Positions 25,501-38,068 are shown, counted from the first letter of the stretch. The stretch: DNA of 64,000 bases from Nocardia niigatensis NBRC 100131 (GCF_000308655.1 NZ_BAGC01000041.1:62001-126000); one strand, 5' to 3'. The notes: generated by a model from the letters alone, not told the origin. Translations and numbers: made by a program.

Positions 25501-27141
25501 TCAGGCGGTGGCCCTGGCTCGGGTCGCGCTCGCCCCCGCGAGAACGACACCGGCCGCCGCCAGCACCATCAGGAACAGCAACCCGCCGAGCGGCGGAACC
25601 TGGAGGTACGGGTGACCGGTCGCGCCGAACAGCGACAGCCGGGTAACCCACGAGGGCCAGGCGAACATCGGTACCAGCAGAGCGAGCAGATAGGACAGTC
25701 CGAGCGTGATCGCCAGTCCCGCAACGGCATAGCGTGGAATCCAGGCCACGAGCCAGGCCGCGATCGCACCCAGTCCGGCGGCCAGCAGCAGCGCACTGGC
25801 GGCGACTCGCGCGGTCCCTGCGGCGTCGAGAGAGACATCGACGACCGTCGCGCCGATCAGCAATCCGCCGAGAGCGGCGACAACGATCACGCTCGTTCCG
25901 GCCAGCACCGAGATCAACCGCTGCCGGATCAGCGCGGTGCGTGACAGCGGAGTGGACAACAGCATTGCCAGGCGGCCCTGTTCGCGCTCGCTGACCCACC
26001 CCGCGGCCTGGGTGACGACATACGCCGCCACGATCGGGCCGGTGAACTCGGAGACGAAGCCCAGGTATTGGCTGCCGGCGCTGAACCCCGGATCGACCTG
26101 CAGCATCCGGCGGGTGATGTCGAATTTGTCCCACATATCGATCACTTCGGGCTCCAGCCATGCCATCAACCCGAGCGCGGCGGCCGCAGCCGCCGACCAC
26201 ACCGCCAGGCTGGTGCGCTCCCGCAGCACGGTCGCCGACCACAGCCGATTCAGCATCGGATGCTGGACTCGCACCATGGATTCGGTGTGACGAGCCGGAC
26301 GCACCCACGGTGCGCTGCCGACATCACGGCGTCCGAACAGCCACGCCGCGACACCGATCAGCCCCGCTGCCGCCGCCAGCAGACCGACCAGCGAGAACAC
26401 GTCGAAGCTCGCGCCGGGAACCAACTCGCGACAACGCACGAAGTAATAGAACGGTGAGAGGAACCGGAGGATCGTCAACGGCCCGAACCGGTCCCACACA
26501 TTGGTGTAGAGGTACAGCGCCACCACGACCAGCGCCGCTACCGCACTCGCCGAACGCGGGGTCGCGGCGAGCTGTGCGAGCACCGCGCCGAGACCGTAAC
26601 CCGCGAGAGCGCAGGCCGCCGCGGCCAGCGCGATCGCGAACGAACCTGCCGGGTCCGGCTCACCGCCGACCGCCATCGCCAGCGCCAGCCCGGCACCGAT
26701 CCCGAAACCGATCAGCGCCAGCACCATCGCGAATCCCAGGGCGCGGTCCCGTACCAGCTGTGCTCGTGTCCGTCCGGTCGCCAGTATCAGCGCGACCGAG
26801 TGCCCGGCCTCCGCTCCGCGGACCGCGGTGACCCCCTGCACCGCCGCGTAGAGGGTCAGGAACAGCACCAGCAGGGTGACATTGTGATAGGTCAGGTAGC
26901 CGCCGAGGGTGTCGAGCCGATCCGCGGGCCAGCGCAGCAGCCGCATCGCCTGCACTCCCGCCTGCATGCTGTCGGCCATCCCCCTGGGACCACCCGCGAA
27001 ACGCTCTGTCTCACTGCGAAATCCGGCGCCGATGGCCGTCATGGCGACCGCGCTGCCCAGTATCCAGCCGAGGATGCCGCGCCGGTGACCTCGGACGGTG
27101 TCAGCGGCCAGCCGCAGGCTCGGGGGTGGTTTCGAACTCAT
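25501..27141 (-). CDS. ABC-2 type exporter permease (TetR-paired drug exporter type)
   Basis: A 546-residue membrane protein with about 12 hydrophobic segments in two halves, joined by a polar linker near residues 265-285 (FGRRDVGSAPWVRPARHTES). This matches the large fused permeases of actinobacterial polyketide/drug exporters. ATG 27141 is chosen because it starts the conserved MSSKPPPSLRLAADTVRGHR and lies 41 bases inside the ATPase gene, giving translational coupling. Substrate unknown. Confidence 0.85.
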   Translation of the reverse strand: MSSKPPPSLRLAADTVRGHRRGILGWILGSAVAMTAIGAGFRSETERFAGGPRGMADSMQAGVQAMRLLRWPADRLDTLGGYLTYHNVTLLVLFLTLYAAVQGVTAVRGAEAGHSVALILATGRTRAQLVRDRALGFAMVLALIGFGIGAGLALAMAVGGEPDPAGSFAIALAAAACALAGYGLGAVLAQLAATPRSASAVAALVVVALYLYTNVWDRFGPLTILRFLSPFYYFVRCRELVPGASFDVFSLVGLLAAAAGLIGVAAWLFGRRDVGSAPWVRPARHTESMVRVQHPMLNRLWSATVLRERTSLAVWSAAAAAALGLMAWLEPEVIDMWDKFDITRRMLQVDPGFSAGSQYLGFVSEFTGPIVAAYVVTQAAGWVSEREQGRLAMLLSTPLSRTALIRQRLISVLAGTSVIVVAALGGLLIGATVVDVSLDAAGTARVAASALLLAAGLGAIAAWLVAWIPRYAVAGLAITLGLSYLLALLVPMFAWPSWVTRLSLFGATGHPYLQVPPLGGLLFLMVLAAAGVVLAGASATRARATA

Positions 27142-28039
27142 GCAGGAACACCTCCTCGAGCGACAACTCGTGGCTGTCCAGCTCGACCACACCGGCCGCG
27201 GTCAAGACGTTCAGCAGCGGCCCGATCGATCCCTGGACCGAACAGGTGAGGCGGTCACCGGCGACGCGCGGATCACCGACACCCGGAATATCCCGCAGCC
27301 GCTCGGGATCCAGCGCCCCGGACACGATCGCCTCGACCCGGTGTATCCGCTTGACCCGCAGCTGGTTCAGCGAGCCGACCTTCCATACCCGGCCATCGCG
27401 GATCAGTCCGATACGGTCACAAACCGATTCGACTTCCGACAGCACATGCGACGACAGCAGCACGGTCGCGCCACCCGCCACGGCTTCGTGCAGCAGTTCG
27501 TGAAAGACACGCTGCATCAGGGGATCCAGTCCCAGCGTCGGCTCGTCCAGGATCAGCAGTTCGGGCCGATGCATGAACGCCTGGATCAATCCGACCTTCT
27601 GCTTGTTGCCGTGCGACAGCTCCTCGTAACGGCGGCCGAGGTCCAAGCGCAGCCGATCGGCGAGGGCGTGGATATGGTCTTCGTCCACGCCACCGCGCAG
27701 GCCCGCGAGCGTGCCGATCACGTAGCCCGCGGTGACCCGCGGCCACTGGACCAGTTCGCCGGGCAGGTAGCCGATCCTGCGCTTGATCTCCACGCCGTCG
27801 GCGTGAGCATCGAGCCCGAAGACCGTCGCATGCCCCCGGTCGGGGCGAGCGAGGTCCATCAGCAGCCGAATCGTGGTCGTCTTCCCGGCGCCATTGGGAC
27901 CGATGAAACCGAATGTCTCCCCGCGCTCGACGGTCAGGTCCAGGTCGAAAACGCCACGACCCGCGCCGAAATCCTTCGTCAGGCCCGCGCAGGCCACCAC
28001 CGCTGCGGCGGCCGGGCGGGCATCGTCATCGGAGGTCAT
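27101..28039 (-). CDS. ABC exporter ATP-binding protein
   Basis: A 312-residue ATPase with Walker A GPNGAGKTTTIRLLM near residue 50, the signature-like YEELSHGNKQKVGLIQAFMH near 140 (LSHGN, the variant of ABC-2 exporters), Walker B LLILDEPTLGLDPLM and the H-loop SSHVLSEVE. It is first in a two-gene exporter operon with the fused permease. Both resemble self-resistance or lipid exporters; no regulator gene is adjacent. Confidence 0.92.
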   Translation of the reverse strand: MTSDDDARPAAAAVVACAGLTKDFGAGRGVFDLDLTVERGETFGFIGPNGAGKTTTIRLLMDLARPDRGHATVFGLDAHADGVEIKRRIGYLPGELVQWPRVTAGYVIGTLAGLRGGVDEDHIHALADRLRLDLGRRYEELSHGNKQKVGLIQAFMHRPELLILDEPTLGLDPLMQRVFHELLHEAVAGGATVLLSSHVLSEVESVCDRIGLIRDGRVWKVGSLNQLRVKRIHRVEAIVSGALDPERLRDIPGVGDPRVAGDRLTCSVQGSIGPLLNVLTAAGVVELDSHELSLEEVFLHEFETTPEPAAGR

Positions 28040-28095
28040 ACCTCATCGTCACCAGCAGAGTCACCGACCGGCAGAGCACTTCGGCCCCGACCGGC

Positions 28096-28139
28096 GAGTC
28101 CCTTGCCACCATCGGCCCCCGGCGGCTGGTGAGGGACTC
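28096..28139. other. Hairpin in the divergent promoter region of the VIT transporter
   Basis: GAGTCCCT and AGGGACTC form an 8-bp outer stem, with an inner CCACC/GGTG stem, about 107 bases upstream of the VIT start and 57 bases from the ATPase start. It could be a 5'-UTR structure or operator; no known riboswitch consensus was recognised. Confidence 0.35.
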
Positions 28140-28245
28140 CGGCGATCTCATCGGAGTCGTTGTGCCCTGTGGGCGAGGTCGCGCGGCTGGGAACGATCGA
28201 CGGACAACGGTCGAATCGATCCCGGCGAACCGAAGGATGTACGTC

Positions 28246-28959
28246 ATGACTTTCCTGGAGATGGTGAACCCGCACTCGGAGCGGCACCGTGGCGAGCACG
28301 CGGGCTGGCTGCGAGCCGCGGTTCTCGGCGCCAACGACGGACTGGTGTCGACCGCGAGCCTCATGGTCGGTGTCGCGGCCAGCGGCGCTGCGGCGGGCGC
28401 GGTCCTCACCGCGGGGCTGGCCGGTCTGGCGGCCGGATCGATGGCCATGGCCGCGGGCGAATACGTTTCGGTCAGTTCACAGGTCGACGTCGAACGCGGC
28501 GACCGGGCCAAAGAAGAACACGAGCTGGAGACCGACCCCGAAGCCGAACTGGCCGAACTGGCCGGCATCTACCGCGATCGCGGACTGCCCGACGAGCTGG
28601 CCGCGCAGGTCGCCGCCGCACTGCACGACAACGATCCGCTCACCGCTCACCTGCGAGACGAGCTCGGGCACACCGAAATCACCGCGGCCCGTCCGTCGCA
28701 GGCCGCCATGGCTTCGGCCGCAAGCTTTTTCATCGGCGGATTGCTCCCATTACTCGGTTTGATCGCCCCGACCAGCGCCACCCGGCTGATGCTCATCGTG
28801 ATCGTCACCGTGCTCGGTCTGGCCATCGCGGGCGTGCTCGGCGCACGAGTCGCCGGAACGAGCACCCTGCGCCCGGCGCTCAGAGTCGTCATCGGCGGCG
28901 GCCTCGCTATGGCGGTCACAGCGCTGGTCGGCCAACTCGCCCATGTCGCCGGGATTTGA
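28246..28959 (+). CDS. VIT1/CCC1 family iron/manganese transporter
   Basis: A 237-residue membrane protein. The family hallmark GWLRAAVLGANDGLVSTASL opens TM1, AAGEYVSVSSQVDVERGD closes TM2, and a Glu-rich cytoplasmic loop follows (EEHELETDPEAELAELAGIY), which in VIT proteins forms the metal-binding domain. Three further hydrophobic segments complete the protein. Members export Fe2+/Mn2+ from the cytoplasm or into compartments (family knowledge). ATG 28246 has AAGGA 8 bases upstream; ATG 28237 is also possible. Confidence 0.9.
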   Translation: MTFLEMVNPHSERHRGEHAGWLRAAVLGANDGLVSTASLMVGVAASGAAAGAVLTAGLAGLAAGSMAMAAGEYVSVSSQVDVERGDRAKEEHELETDPEAELAELAGIYRDRGLPDELAAQVAAALHDNDPLTAHLRDELGHTEITAARPSQAAMASAASFFIGGLLPLLGLIAPTSATRLMLIVIVTVLGLAIAGVLGARVAGTSTLRPALRVVIGGGLAMAVTALVGQLAHVAGI

Positions 28960-28995
28960 CCGACCTGCCCTCGGCCGCGAGTACGGGCCACCGGT

Positions 28996-29046
28996 CGGTG
29001 GCTCACCCGAAAATCGTTTTACCGCTTCGGAATCCCGCTGCTACCG
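28996..29046 (+). repeat. 51-bp direct repeat, left copy
   Basis: Matches 43693-43743 at 49 of 51 positions in the same orientation. The core contains the near-palindrome AAAATCGTTTT. This copy lies downstream of the VIT gene. Identity ends inside the putative -10 element, so its promoter-like character is lost here. Together with the right copy it brackets katG and the whole propane monooxygenase cluster. Confidence 0.9.
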
Positions 29047-29104
29047 GGACGGCCGGAGGAAAAAATCTTCTCGGGTACAACGACTTTCGATGAGCCCGGC
29101 AAGT

Positions 29105-29284
29105 TCAGGTCGGGCCGGTGGTCACGGTCGCGGTGGACTGGCGAAGGGTGAGAATCGCTCGCCATCGCGACACCGCCCGAGCCAGACGGGAGATCACTGG
29201 GGTCGTGCGCACACCGCTGGTGTGCCAGAAGGCGCCGAGGAAGATCAGCAGTTCGACGGCGCCGACGGGAATCTGTTGGGGCAT
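29105..29284 (-). CDS. Doubtful small ORF downstream of katG
   Basis: A 59-codon frame reading MPQQIPVGAVELLIFLGAFW at its start, with a hydrophobic N-terminus and a basic C-terminus. There is no convincing Shine-Dalgarno and no family match. It is the only coding candidate in the stretch between the VIT gene and katG, which otherwise holds the 51-bp repeat and a terminator. Confidence 0.25.
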   Translation of the reverse strand: MPQQIPVGAVELLIFLGAFWHTSGVRTTPVISRLARAVSRWRAILTLRQSTATVTTGPT

Positions 29285-29309
29285 CGCGGAATCGTCACTT
29301 TCGAAGAAC

Positions 29310-29346
29310 CGGCGCCCCGGAGATCGAACCGATCCGCGGGGCGCCG
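29310..29346 (-). terminator. katG terminator hairpin
   Basis: Arms CGGCGCCCCG and CGGGGCGCCG, with an inner GATCG/CGATC stem, begin 18 bases beyond the katG stop in the leftward direction. Confidence 0.7.
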
Positions 29347-29364
29347 AGTGAGCGGGAGAAGCGG

Positions 29365-31695
<2,331 letters not shown>

Positions 31696-31773
31696 TCACG
31701 TCTCAGATTGAGATCTGCCTCACACCACAACGGGGTAGCGTGGGTTCCGCTCAAATGAAGAAGAGGTAGTCCG

Positions 31774-33534
31774 ATGGTGAGCAATGACGACACCAGCACT
31801 CTGCTCCGACGGGCACGAGACGAATTCCTGAGTTCCGGGGCGGTAGACGATCGGCTGGTTTCCGGCACCGTCCGCGATTCCTGGCAGCGATCCCGCGAGC
31901 TTCGCATCCACCCCGATCGGGTCGACCTTCCGTTCGTCCGGGATCCGGGCCTCGATTCGCCACTGGTCTCCGCGGCCGAACCGGTTATTCACCGACTGAG
32001 CGACGATCTGGCCAGCCAGGCCGTCAGTGTGATTCTCACCTCCGCCGACGGGCTGGTCCTGCATCGTGTCGCCTCCGACAGCGTCATCCTCGACGCGCTC
32101 GATGAGGTTCAACTGGCCTGCGGTTACAGCTACGCGGAGAGGTTCGTCGGCACCAATGGCATCGGCACCGCCGTCGAGACCGGACGGCCAACCTTCATTC
32201 GAGGGGGCGAGCACTATCTCGGCACCCTCAGTCAGCTCGCCTGCGCCGGCTCCCCCATTCGCGACCCCCTGTCCGGCCGCGTGGTGGGCATCCTGGACCT
32301 GACCTGCTGGGTGGTTCAATCCGATCCAATGCTGGTGGCACTGGCCAAAACGGCCGGTGCGCAGATCGAGGACCGGTTGCGCGCCCAGGCTACCGAGGGT
32401 GAGGCGGCACTGCTGGAGACCTATCTGCGACAGTGCCGCCGCTACCCCGCCGGTGTGCTCGCAGTCGGCGGCGACATCGTCCTGATGAACCGCTACCTGA
32501 GGCAATCGCTGGACGCGCTCGATCAGCACGCCATTTTCGAGCACGCTGCCGATCTGCAGAACGTACTGGCGACGACGACCGGCGCCGTGCTGCCCAGCGG
32601 ACAATTCGCGAAAATCACCGTCGCGGAACGAATCCGGCTACGCAGCGGCCGCATCGACATCGTCGCCCACGTCGCCCTGACCGACAGCACCCACACCAGC
32701 ACACGTTTGGTGCCGCGCCGTCCGACCGTCCCCGGACTGGCCGGCACCAGCAACTCCTGGCGGCGCAGCTGCCAGCAGGTCGAGCGGTGCTGCGCCGATC
32801 GCAACTGGGTCGTGCTCGACGGCGAACCCGGGTCCGGCCGCGCCAGGCTCGCCGAGATGGTCGCCCATCTCGTCCGGCCGGACCGGACGGTGCGGATGCT
32901 GCGGGCCAGTCGCCGATTGCCCCCCGAGGGCGTGCTCGCCTTGCTCGAAACCGAAGTCGCCAAGGACGATTTCGACATCGTTCTCGCTGATGTCGACCAG
33001 CTGCCCGACGACATCATCGAACCGATGTCCGTTCTGCTACAGGCGTGCGCCGGACGCGGATGGGTCGCAGCCACAATGAGCTCAGCGGAACAGTCGCCAC
33101 AGGCGGAGGCGCAATTGCTGCCCCTGTTCATGCACACCGTCCCGGTTCCGGCGCTGCGGCACCGTATCGAGGACCTCGATGACCTGGTCCCCTATCTGCT
33201 GCGAGAGCTGAGTAAAGGCACCGACGTCGAACTGTCCCCCGCGACGCACCGGCAGCTGACGAAACTGGCGTGGCCCGGAAACGTCGCCCAGCTCCGCAGA
33301 GTGCTCGCCGATACCCTCACCCGGCAACGCTCCGGCGTCATCACGCCCGACAAGCTACCGCCCGAGTGCCATTCGCTGGCGCGCCGCACGCTTACGCCTA
33401 TGGAGGCGCTGGAACGCGACGCGATCGTCCGCAGTCTGCAAGACCGCAACGGCGACAAGCAGGCAGCCGCAGCCGATCTCGGTATTTCCCGGGCGACGAT
33501 GTATCGCAAGATAAGACAATTCGGTATTTCTTAG
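31774..33534 (+). CDS. mimR: AcoR/MimR-like GAF-AAA-Fis regulator of the monooxygenase cluster
   Basis: A 586-residue regulator. An N-terminal region and a GAF sensor domain (about residues 60-200, with CGYSYAERFVGTNGIGTAVE) are followed by a degenerate AAA+ domain (about 320-490) and a C-terminal Fis-type HTH (DKQAAAADLGISRATMYRKI). The Walker A is GEPGSGRARL, lacking the invariant Lys, and the sigma-54 contact loop GAFTGA is absent, as expected in actinobacteria that have no sigma-54. MimR activates mimABCD and the groEL gene in Mycobacterium (family knowledge). It is divergent from katG and faces the leftward prm operon. Confidence 0.85.
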   Translation: MVSNDDTSTLLRRARDEFLSSGAVDDRLVSGTVRDSWQRSRELRIHPDRVDLPFVRDPGLDSPLVSAAEPVIHRLSDDLASQAVSVILTSADGLVLHRVASDSVILDALDEVQLACGYSYAERFVGTNGIGTAVETGRPTFIRGGEHYLGTLSQLACAGSPIRDPLSGRVVGILDLTCWVVQSDPMLVALAKTAGAQIEDRLRAQATEGEAALLETYLRQCRRYPAGVLAVGGDIVLMNRYLRQSLDALDQHAIFEHAADLQNVLATTTGAVLPSGQFAKITVAERIRLRSGRIDIVAHVALTDSTHTSTRLVPRRPTVPGLAGTSNSWRRSCQQVERCCADRNWVVLDGEPGSGRARLAEMVAHLVRPDRTVRMLRASRRLPPEGVLALLETEVAKDDFDIVLADVDQLPDDIIEPMSVLLQACAGRGWVAATMSSAEQSPQAEAQLLPLFMHTVPVPALRHRIEDLDDLVPYLLRELSKGTDVELSPATHRQLTKLAWPGNVAQLRRVLADTLTRQRSGVITPDKLPPECHSLARRTLTPMEALERDAIVRSLQDRNGDKQAAAADLGISRATMYRKIRQFGIS

Positions 33535-33873
33535 ACACGGGCCATCGTCGCGGGAACGACTCTCATCTCGAGACGGACGACCCGCCGCTGTATCCGCAGA
33601 ATAATGGTAGAGCACACGCAGTCGGCGGATTACAGTCTCGGCTTCCGTTTCGACACCCGAGGTGAGGGCCACTTTCGCCCTCGCCGCTCCGTCAAAGACG
33701 CCGGAGTGGTTCACAAGGGCGTGGACCTCAGAGATGAGCGATTCAGGAAGTCGAGCGAAGATGCGGGAAGTAGTGCTCGAATTGAATTCAGCGCATCCTG
33801 TCGCCGCACCACATCGTAGCCCGGGCCGGAAATCTCGGCGTCGAGCGCCTCGTTTCCGAGGCTGCTGGAGGGG
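33535..33873. other. Gap of 339 bases without a recognisable gene
   Basis: Between the convergent regulator and glcD remnant. Short frames exist on both strands but none has a ribosome binding site, coding-like codon use or a family match. Base composition is somewhat less GC-rich than the neighbours (for example AATAATGG near 33600 and GAATTGAATTCAG near 33780), in keeping with non-coding or foreign DNA. Confidence 0.5.
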
Positions 33874-34215
33874 TTATATCGCGCGACCGGGATTCAGAAT
33901 TCCAGCGGGGTCGAATACCGCTTTGACTCCATTCATCAATTCCAGCTCCACCGCCCCGACCATGGGCTCGAGATAGCGGCGCTCGTACTCCCCGACGCCG
34001 TGCTCGCCGGTGATGGATCCGCCCAATTCCAGGCAGCGGCAGACCATCTCGTCGAACGAGTACCGGGCACGTTGCGCGGCCGCGGCGTCACAGCTGTCGA
34101 AGACGATGGTGGGGTGCAGATTGCCGTCACAGGCGTGCCCGAAGACGCCGATCACGAGACGATGCCGGTCGGGGATCCGTGCGATGGCATCGAGCTTTAC
34201 GCGGAAATCTCCAGC
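33874..34215 (-). pseudogene. 3' remnant of a glycolate oxidase subunit GlcD / FAD-linked oxidase gene
   Basis: About 110 codons of the C-terminal domain survive. HRLVIGVFGHACDGNLHPTI is the conserved GHAGDGNLHP flavin-domain motif, with Cys replacing the second Gly-adjacent Ala-Gly position. CLELGGSITGEHGVGEYERR and KAVFDPAGILNPGRAI complete the domain. The FAD-binding N-terminal 350 residues are absent; similarity starts where the small monooxygenase gene ends (34197). This is a truncated leftover. Confidence 0.75.
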
Positions 34216-34523
34216 TCTGCCATCCGCGACCACTCGGTGCCGGGCAGGTCGGTGTGAATGATGCGTGGCGTCTCGGCCAGCGCCGGGCGCATGGCTTCCA
34301 AGCCGCGGCGGAAGTGCTCGGACTTCACGTGCTCGACACCGGCCGAATTGTCCCGGAAGGCTTCCACGAGAACGTATTCCGCGCGGTGGTCGGTGCTGCG
34401 GCTCCATTCGAACCAGAGATTGCCCGGTTCCGACCGTGTCGCTTTGGTGAATTCACCGGTGATGTCCAGCCAATCGTTCTGGAACTCCTCGCGGACCTTG
34501 AATTTCACCACGATGAAGATCAT
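34197..34523 (-). CDS. Antibiotic-biosynthesis-monooxygenase (ABM) domain protein, YgiN-like
   Basis: A 108-residue dimeric ferredoxin-like protein. The opening IFIVVKFKVREEFQNDWLDI, the central GNLWFEWSRSTDHRAEYVLV and the EAFRDNSAGVEHVKSEHFRR helix are typical of putative quinol monooxygenases of the ABM family. A good AAGGAAG lies 7 bases upstream of ATG 34523. It follows groEL after an 85-base gap that holds a long hairpin, so it may be expressed separately. Confidence 0.85.
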   Translation of the reverse strand: MIFIVVKFKVREEFQNDWLDITGEFTKATRSEPGNLWFEWSRSTDHRAEYVLVEAFRDNSAGVEHVKSEHFRRGLEAMRPALAETPRIIHTDLPGTEWSRMAELEISA

Positions 34524-34547
34524 TGTGACTTCCTTTTACGTAGGGGT

Positions 34548-34599
34548 CACACGAAGCACCGCCTTCCCGCGCGCCGGGTATGAGACGGTGCTTCGTGTG
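34548..34599 (-). terminator. 14-bp-stem hairpin after groEL
   Basis: CACACGAAGCACCG (34548-34561) is exactly repeated as its complement at 34586-34599, with a 24-base loop containing a smaller CCCG/CGGG stem. It begins 9 bases past the groEL stop and 24 bases before the ABM start. No T-tract; termination or attenuation between the operon and the ABM gene is likely. Confidence 0.65.
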
Positions 34600-34608
34600 T
34601 GGAGGTGG

Positions 34609-36297
<1,689 letters not shown>

Positions 36298-37323
36298 TCA
36301 GGGGACGAGAATCGCGCGGCCGCGGACTCGTCCGGCGTCGAGATCGTCGAGTGCCTGCTGGAAGTTCTCGAGCGCGTATTTCGTCGTGTGCAGGGTGACC
36401 TTGCCCTGGGCGGCGAGGGTCATCAGTTCGTGCAGGTCGTTGTAGGAGCCGACGAGGTTTCCGATGAAGTTGATCTCGGTGGAGATCACGTCGATCGTTG
36501 GGACGTCGATGTTTTCGCCGTAGCCGACGACGTAGTAGTTGCCGGCGCGGCGCAGCATCGCGATCCCTTCCCGGGTCGCCCCGCCCTCGCCGACGAAGTC
36601 GACAACAGCTTCGGCGCCGTGGCCACCGGTCAGGTCCAGCACCTGTTGGATATGGGTGCCGTCGGCGACGATGCCGTGATCGGCGCCGACCTGCCGTGCC
36701 AGTTCGACCGCGGCCGGATTACGGTCCAGCACAACGACGGTGACTCCGGAGATCGCCTTGAGCACCTGAATGCCGATGTGCCCGAGCCCGCCCGCGCCGA
36801 TCACGACACAGAAGTCGCCGGGCCGGGTCGCCCGGGCAACCTTGGCCACCGCGTGATAGGCGGTCAGGCCCGCGTCTGCCAGCGCCGCGACGTCCGCCGG
36901 TTCCAGCGAATCGTCGATACGGACCACACTGCGCGCGGTGGTGCGCAGGTATTCCGCGTAGCCGCCGTTGACGTCGATGCCGGGGAACCTGCTGTTCTCG
37001 CAGTGCACGTCATCGCCGAAACGGCAGGCCCGGCAGAGCCCGCACGTGATCAGCGGATGCAGGATCACCTTGTCGCCGACCGCGACATTGGTGACGGAAT
37101 CGCCTACGGCGTGTACCCATCCGGCATTCTCGTGGCCGATCGTATACGGCAGTTCGACGCCGGTCTTCTCTTCCCACTGCCCTTCGAGGATGTGCAGGTC
37201 GGTGCGGCAAACGCCGGCACCGCCGATGCGCACGATCACATCGAGTGGCCCCTCAATGGTGGGTTCGGGAATGTCGGTGAGTTGCAGCTTGGTGTGATAT
37301 CCGACAACCTGCACGGCTTTCAT
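36298..37323 (-). CDS. Zinc-dependent alcohol dehydrogenase of the propane cluster
   Basis: A 341-residue medium-chain alcohol dehydrogenase. Catalytic zinc ligands are Cys39 (GVCRTDLHI), His64-Glu65 (IGHENAG) and a later Cys. The structural zinc is held by four Cys in CGLCRACRFGDDVHC (about residues 93-107), and the NAD motif is GAGGLGHIGIQVL near 170. In this setting it probably oxidises the propanol formed by PrmABCD. Its start overlaps the stop of the DUF59 gene by 4 bases (ATGA), so the two are translationally coupled. Confidence 0.93.
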   Translation of the reverse strand: MKAVQVVGYHTKLQLTDIPEPTIEGPLDVIVRIGGAGVCRTDLHILEGQWEEKTGVELPYTIGHENAGWVHAVGDSVTNVAVGDKVILHPLITCGLCRACRFGDDVHCENSRFPGIDVNGGYAEYLRTTARSVVRIDDSLEPADVAALADAGLTAYHAVAKVARATRPGDFCVVIGAGGLGHIGIQVLKAISGVTVVVLDRNPAAVELARQVGADHGIVADGTHIQQVLDLTGGHGAEAVVDFVGEGGATREGIAMLRRAGNYYVVGYGENIDVPTIDVISTEINFIGNLVGSYNDLHELMTLAAQGKVTLHTTKYALENFQQALDDLDAGRVRGRAILVP

Positions 37324-38066
37324 CGCGGACTCCTGGTCGTTCTGAGATCGATGATTCGGGTTGCGGCGTCGGCGGATTCGCCGTCGCCGTATCGGGTGGC
37401 GAGCAGGCCGCGGCAGAAGTGCGAGTTGCCTTCCATCGAGATCCGCACAGCCCTGGCGAATCTCAGGCGCCGGGGCACCGCGTCGGGCGTGATGCGTTTC
37501 CCGCTGTCATCCACCAGCACCGGGCTGGCGGGACACAGGCTCAATCCGATGTTGTAGCGGCGGCGGAGCAGGGCCGCCTTCTCCTTGCCCGGCGCGAGAT
37601 CGGCGAGAGTGATTTTGTGGATCTCGTTCTCGCCCAGCTCGTTGTGCCTCAGGTGCGCCTCGAGGCACCGTTCCATCGCCGCCGCATGTGCCTTCGAGCG
37701 AAACGTCCTGCGGAGTTCGAGCAGGCTCTCTTCCGCTTCCGAGCCGAAGGTCGCGAGATAGCCGGCGTCGGCCGCCAACCCGGCGTTGATCTTGTCGCTG
37801 TCGTGGTGATCGTCGAGCAGCACCCGCACCACACCGATGCCGTCGATCTCGCGCAGCGCGTCGAGCGCGTCGGATGCCATCAGATAGGCGAAATTCGGTG
37901 AACAGAACGCGGTGGGCAGCCGAAGATGAACGATGACCCCGTCGTCGGCGAGAGTAATCGACCGGACGAAGCCCAGATCGGTGATCGGCTCGTCCAACTC
38001 AGGATCCACGACCGTCGACAGAGCCTGCAGGACAACCGATTCCGTGCAGGCGGCGATGGCGCTCAC
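37320..38066 (-). CDS. MIP18/DUF59 domain protein of the propane cluster
   Basis: A 248-residue protein. GTG 38066 starts VSAIAACTESVVLQALSTVV, entering a DUF59 domain (DPELDEPITDLGFVRSITLA, then CSPNFAYLMASDAL) related to PaaD and iron-sulfur cluster assembly proteins. The C-terminal 130 residues are specific to propane-monooxygenase neighbourhoods. A role in metal or cofactor insertion into the diiron enzyme is plausible but unproven. It begins 2 bases after the amidohydrolase stop and overlaps the ADH gene by 4 bases. The longer open frame to 38261 is a shadow of the amidohydrolase gene. Confidence 0.85.
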   Translation of the reverse strand: MSAIAACTESVVLQALSTVVDPELDEPITDLGFVRSITLADDGVIVHLRLPTAFCSPNFAYLMASDALDALREIDGIGVVRVLLDDHHDSDKINAGLAADAGYLATFGSEAEESLLELRRTFRSKAHAAAMERCLEAHLRHNELGENEIHKITLADLAPGKEKAALLRRRYNIGLSLCPASPVLVDDSGKRITPDAVPRRLRFARAVRISMEGNSHFCRGLLATRYGDGESADAATRIIDLRTTRSPR

Positions 38067-38068
38067 GG

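Noticed and set aside
28996..29046. Firm assignment of the 51-bp repeat as a Zur box
   Set aside because: Only the AAAATCGTTTT core resembles such boxes and the outer bases do not match the palindrome; kept as a suggestion only.
31774..33534. True sigma-54 activator
   Set aside because: GAFTGA loop and Walker A lysine are absent.
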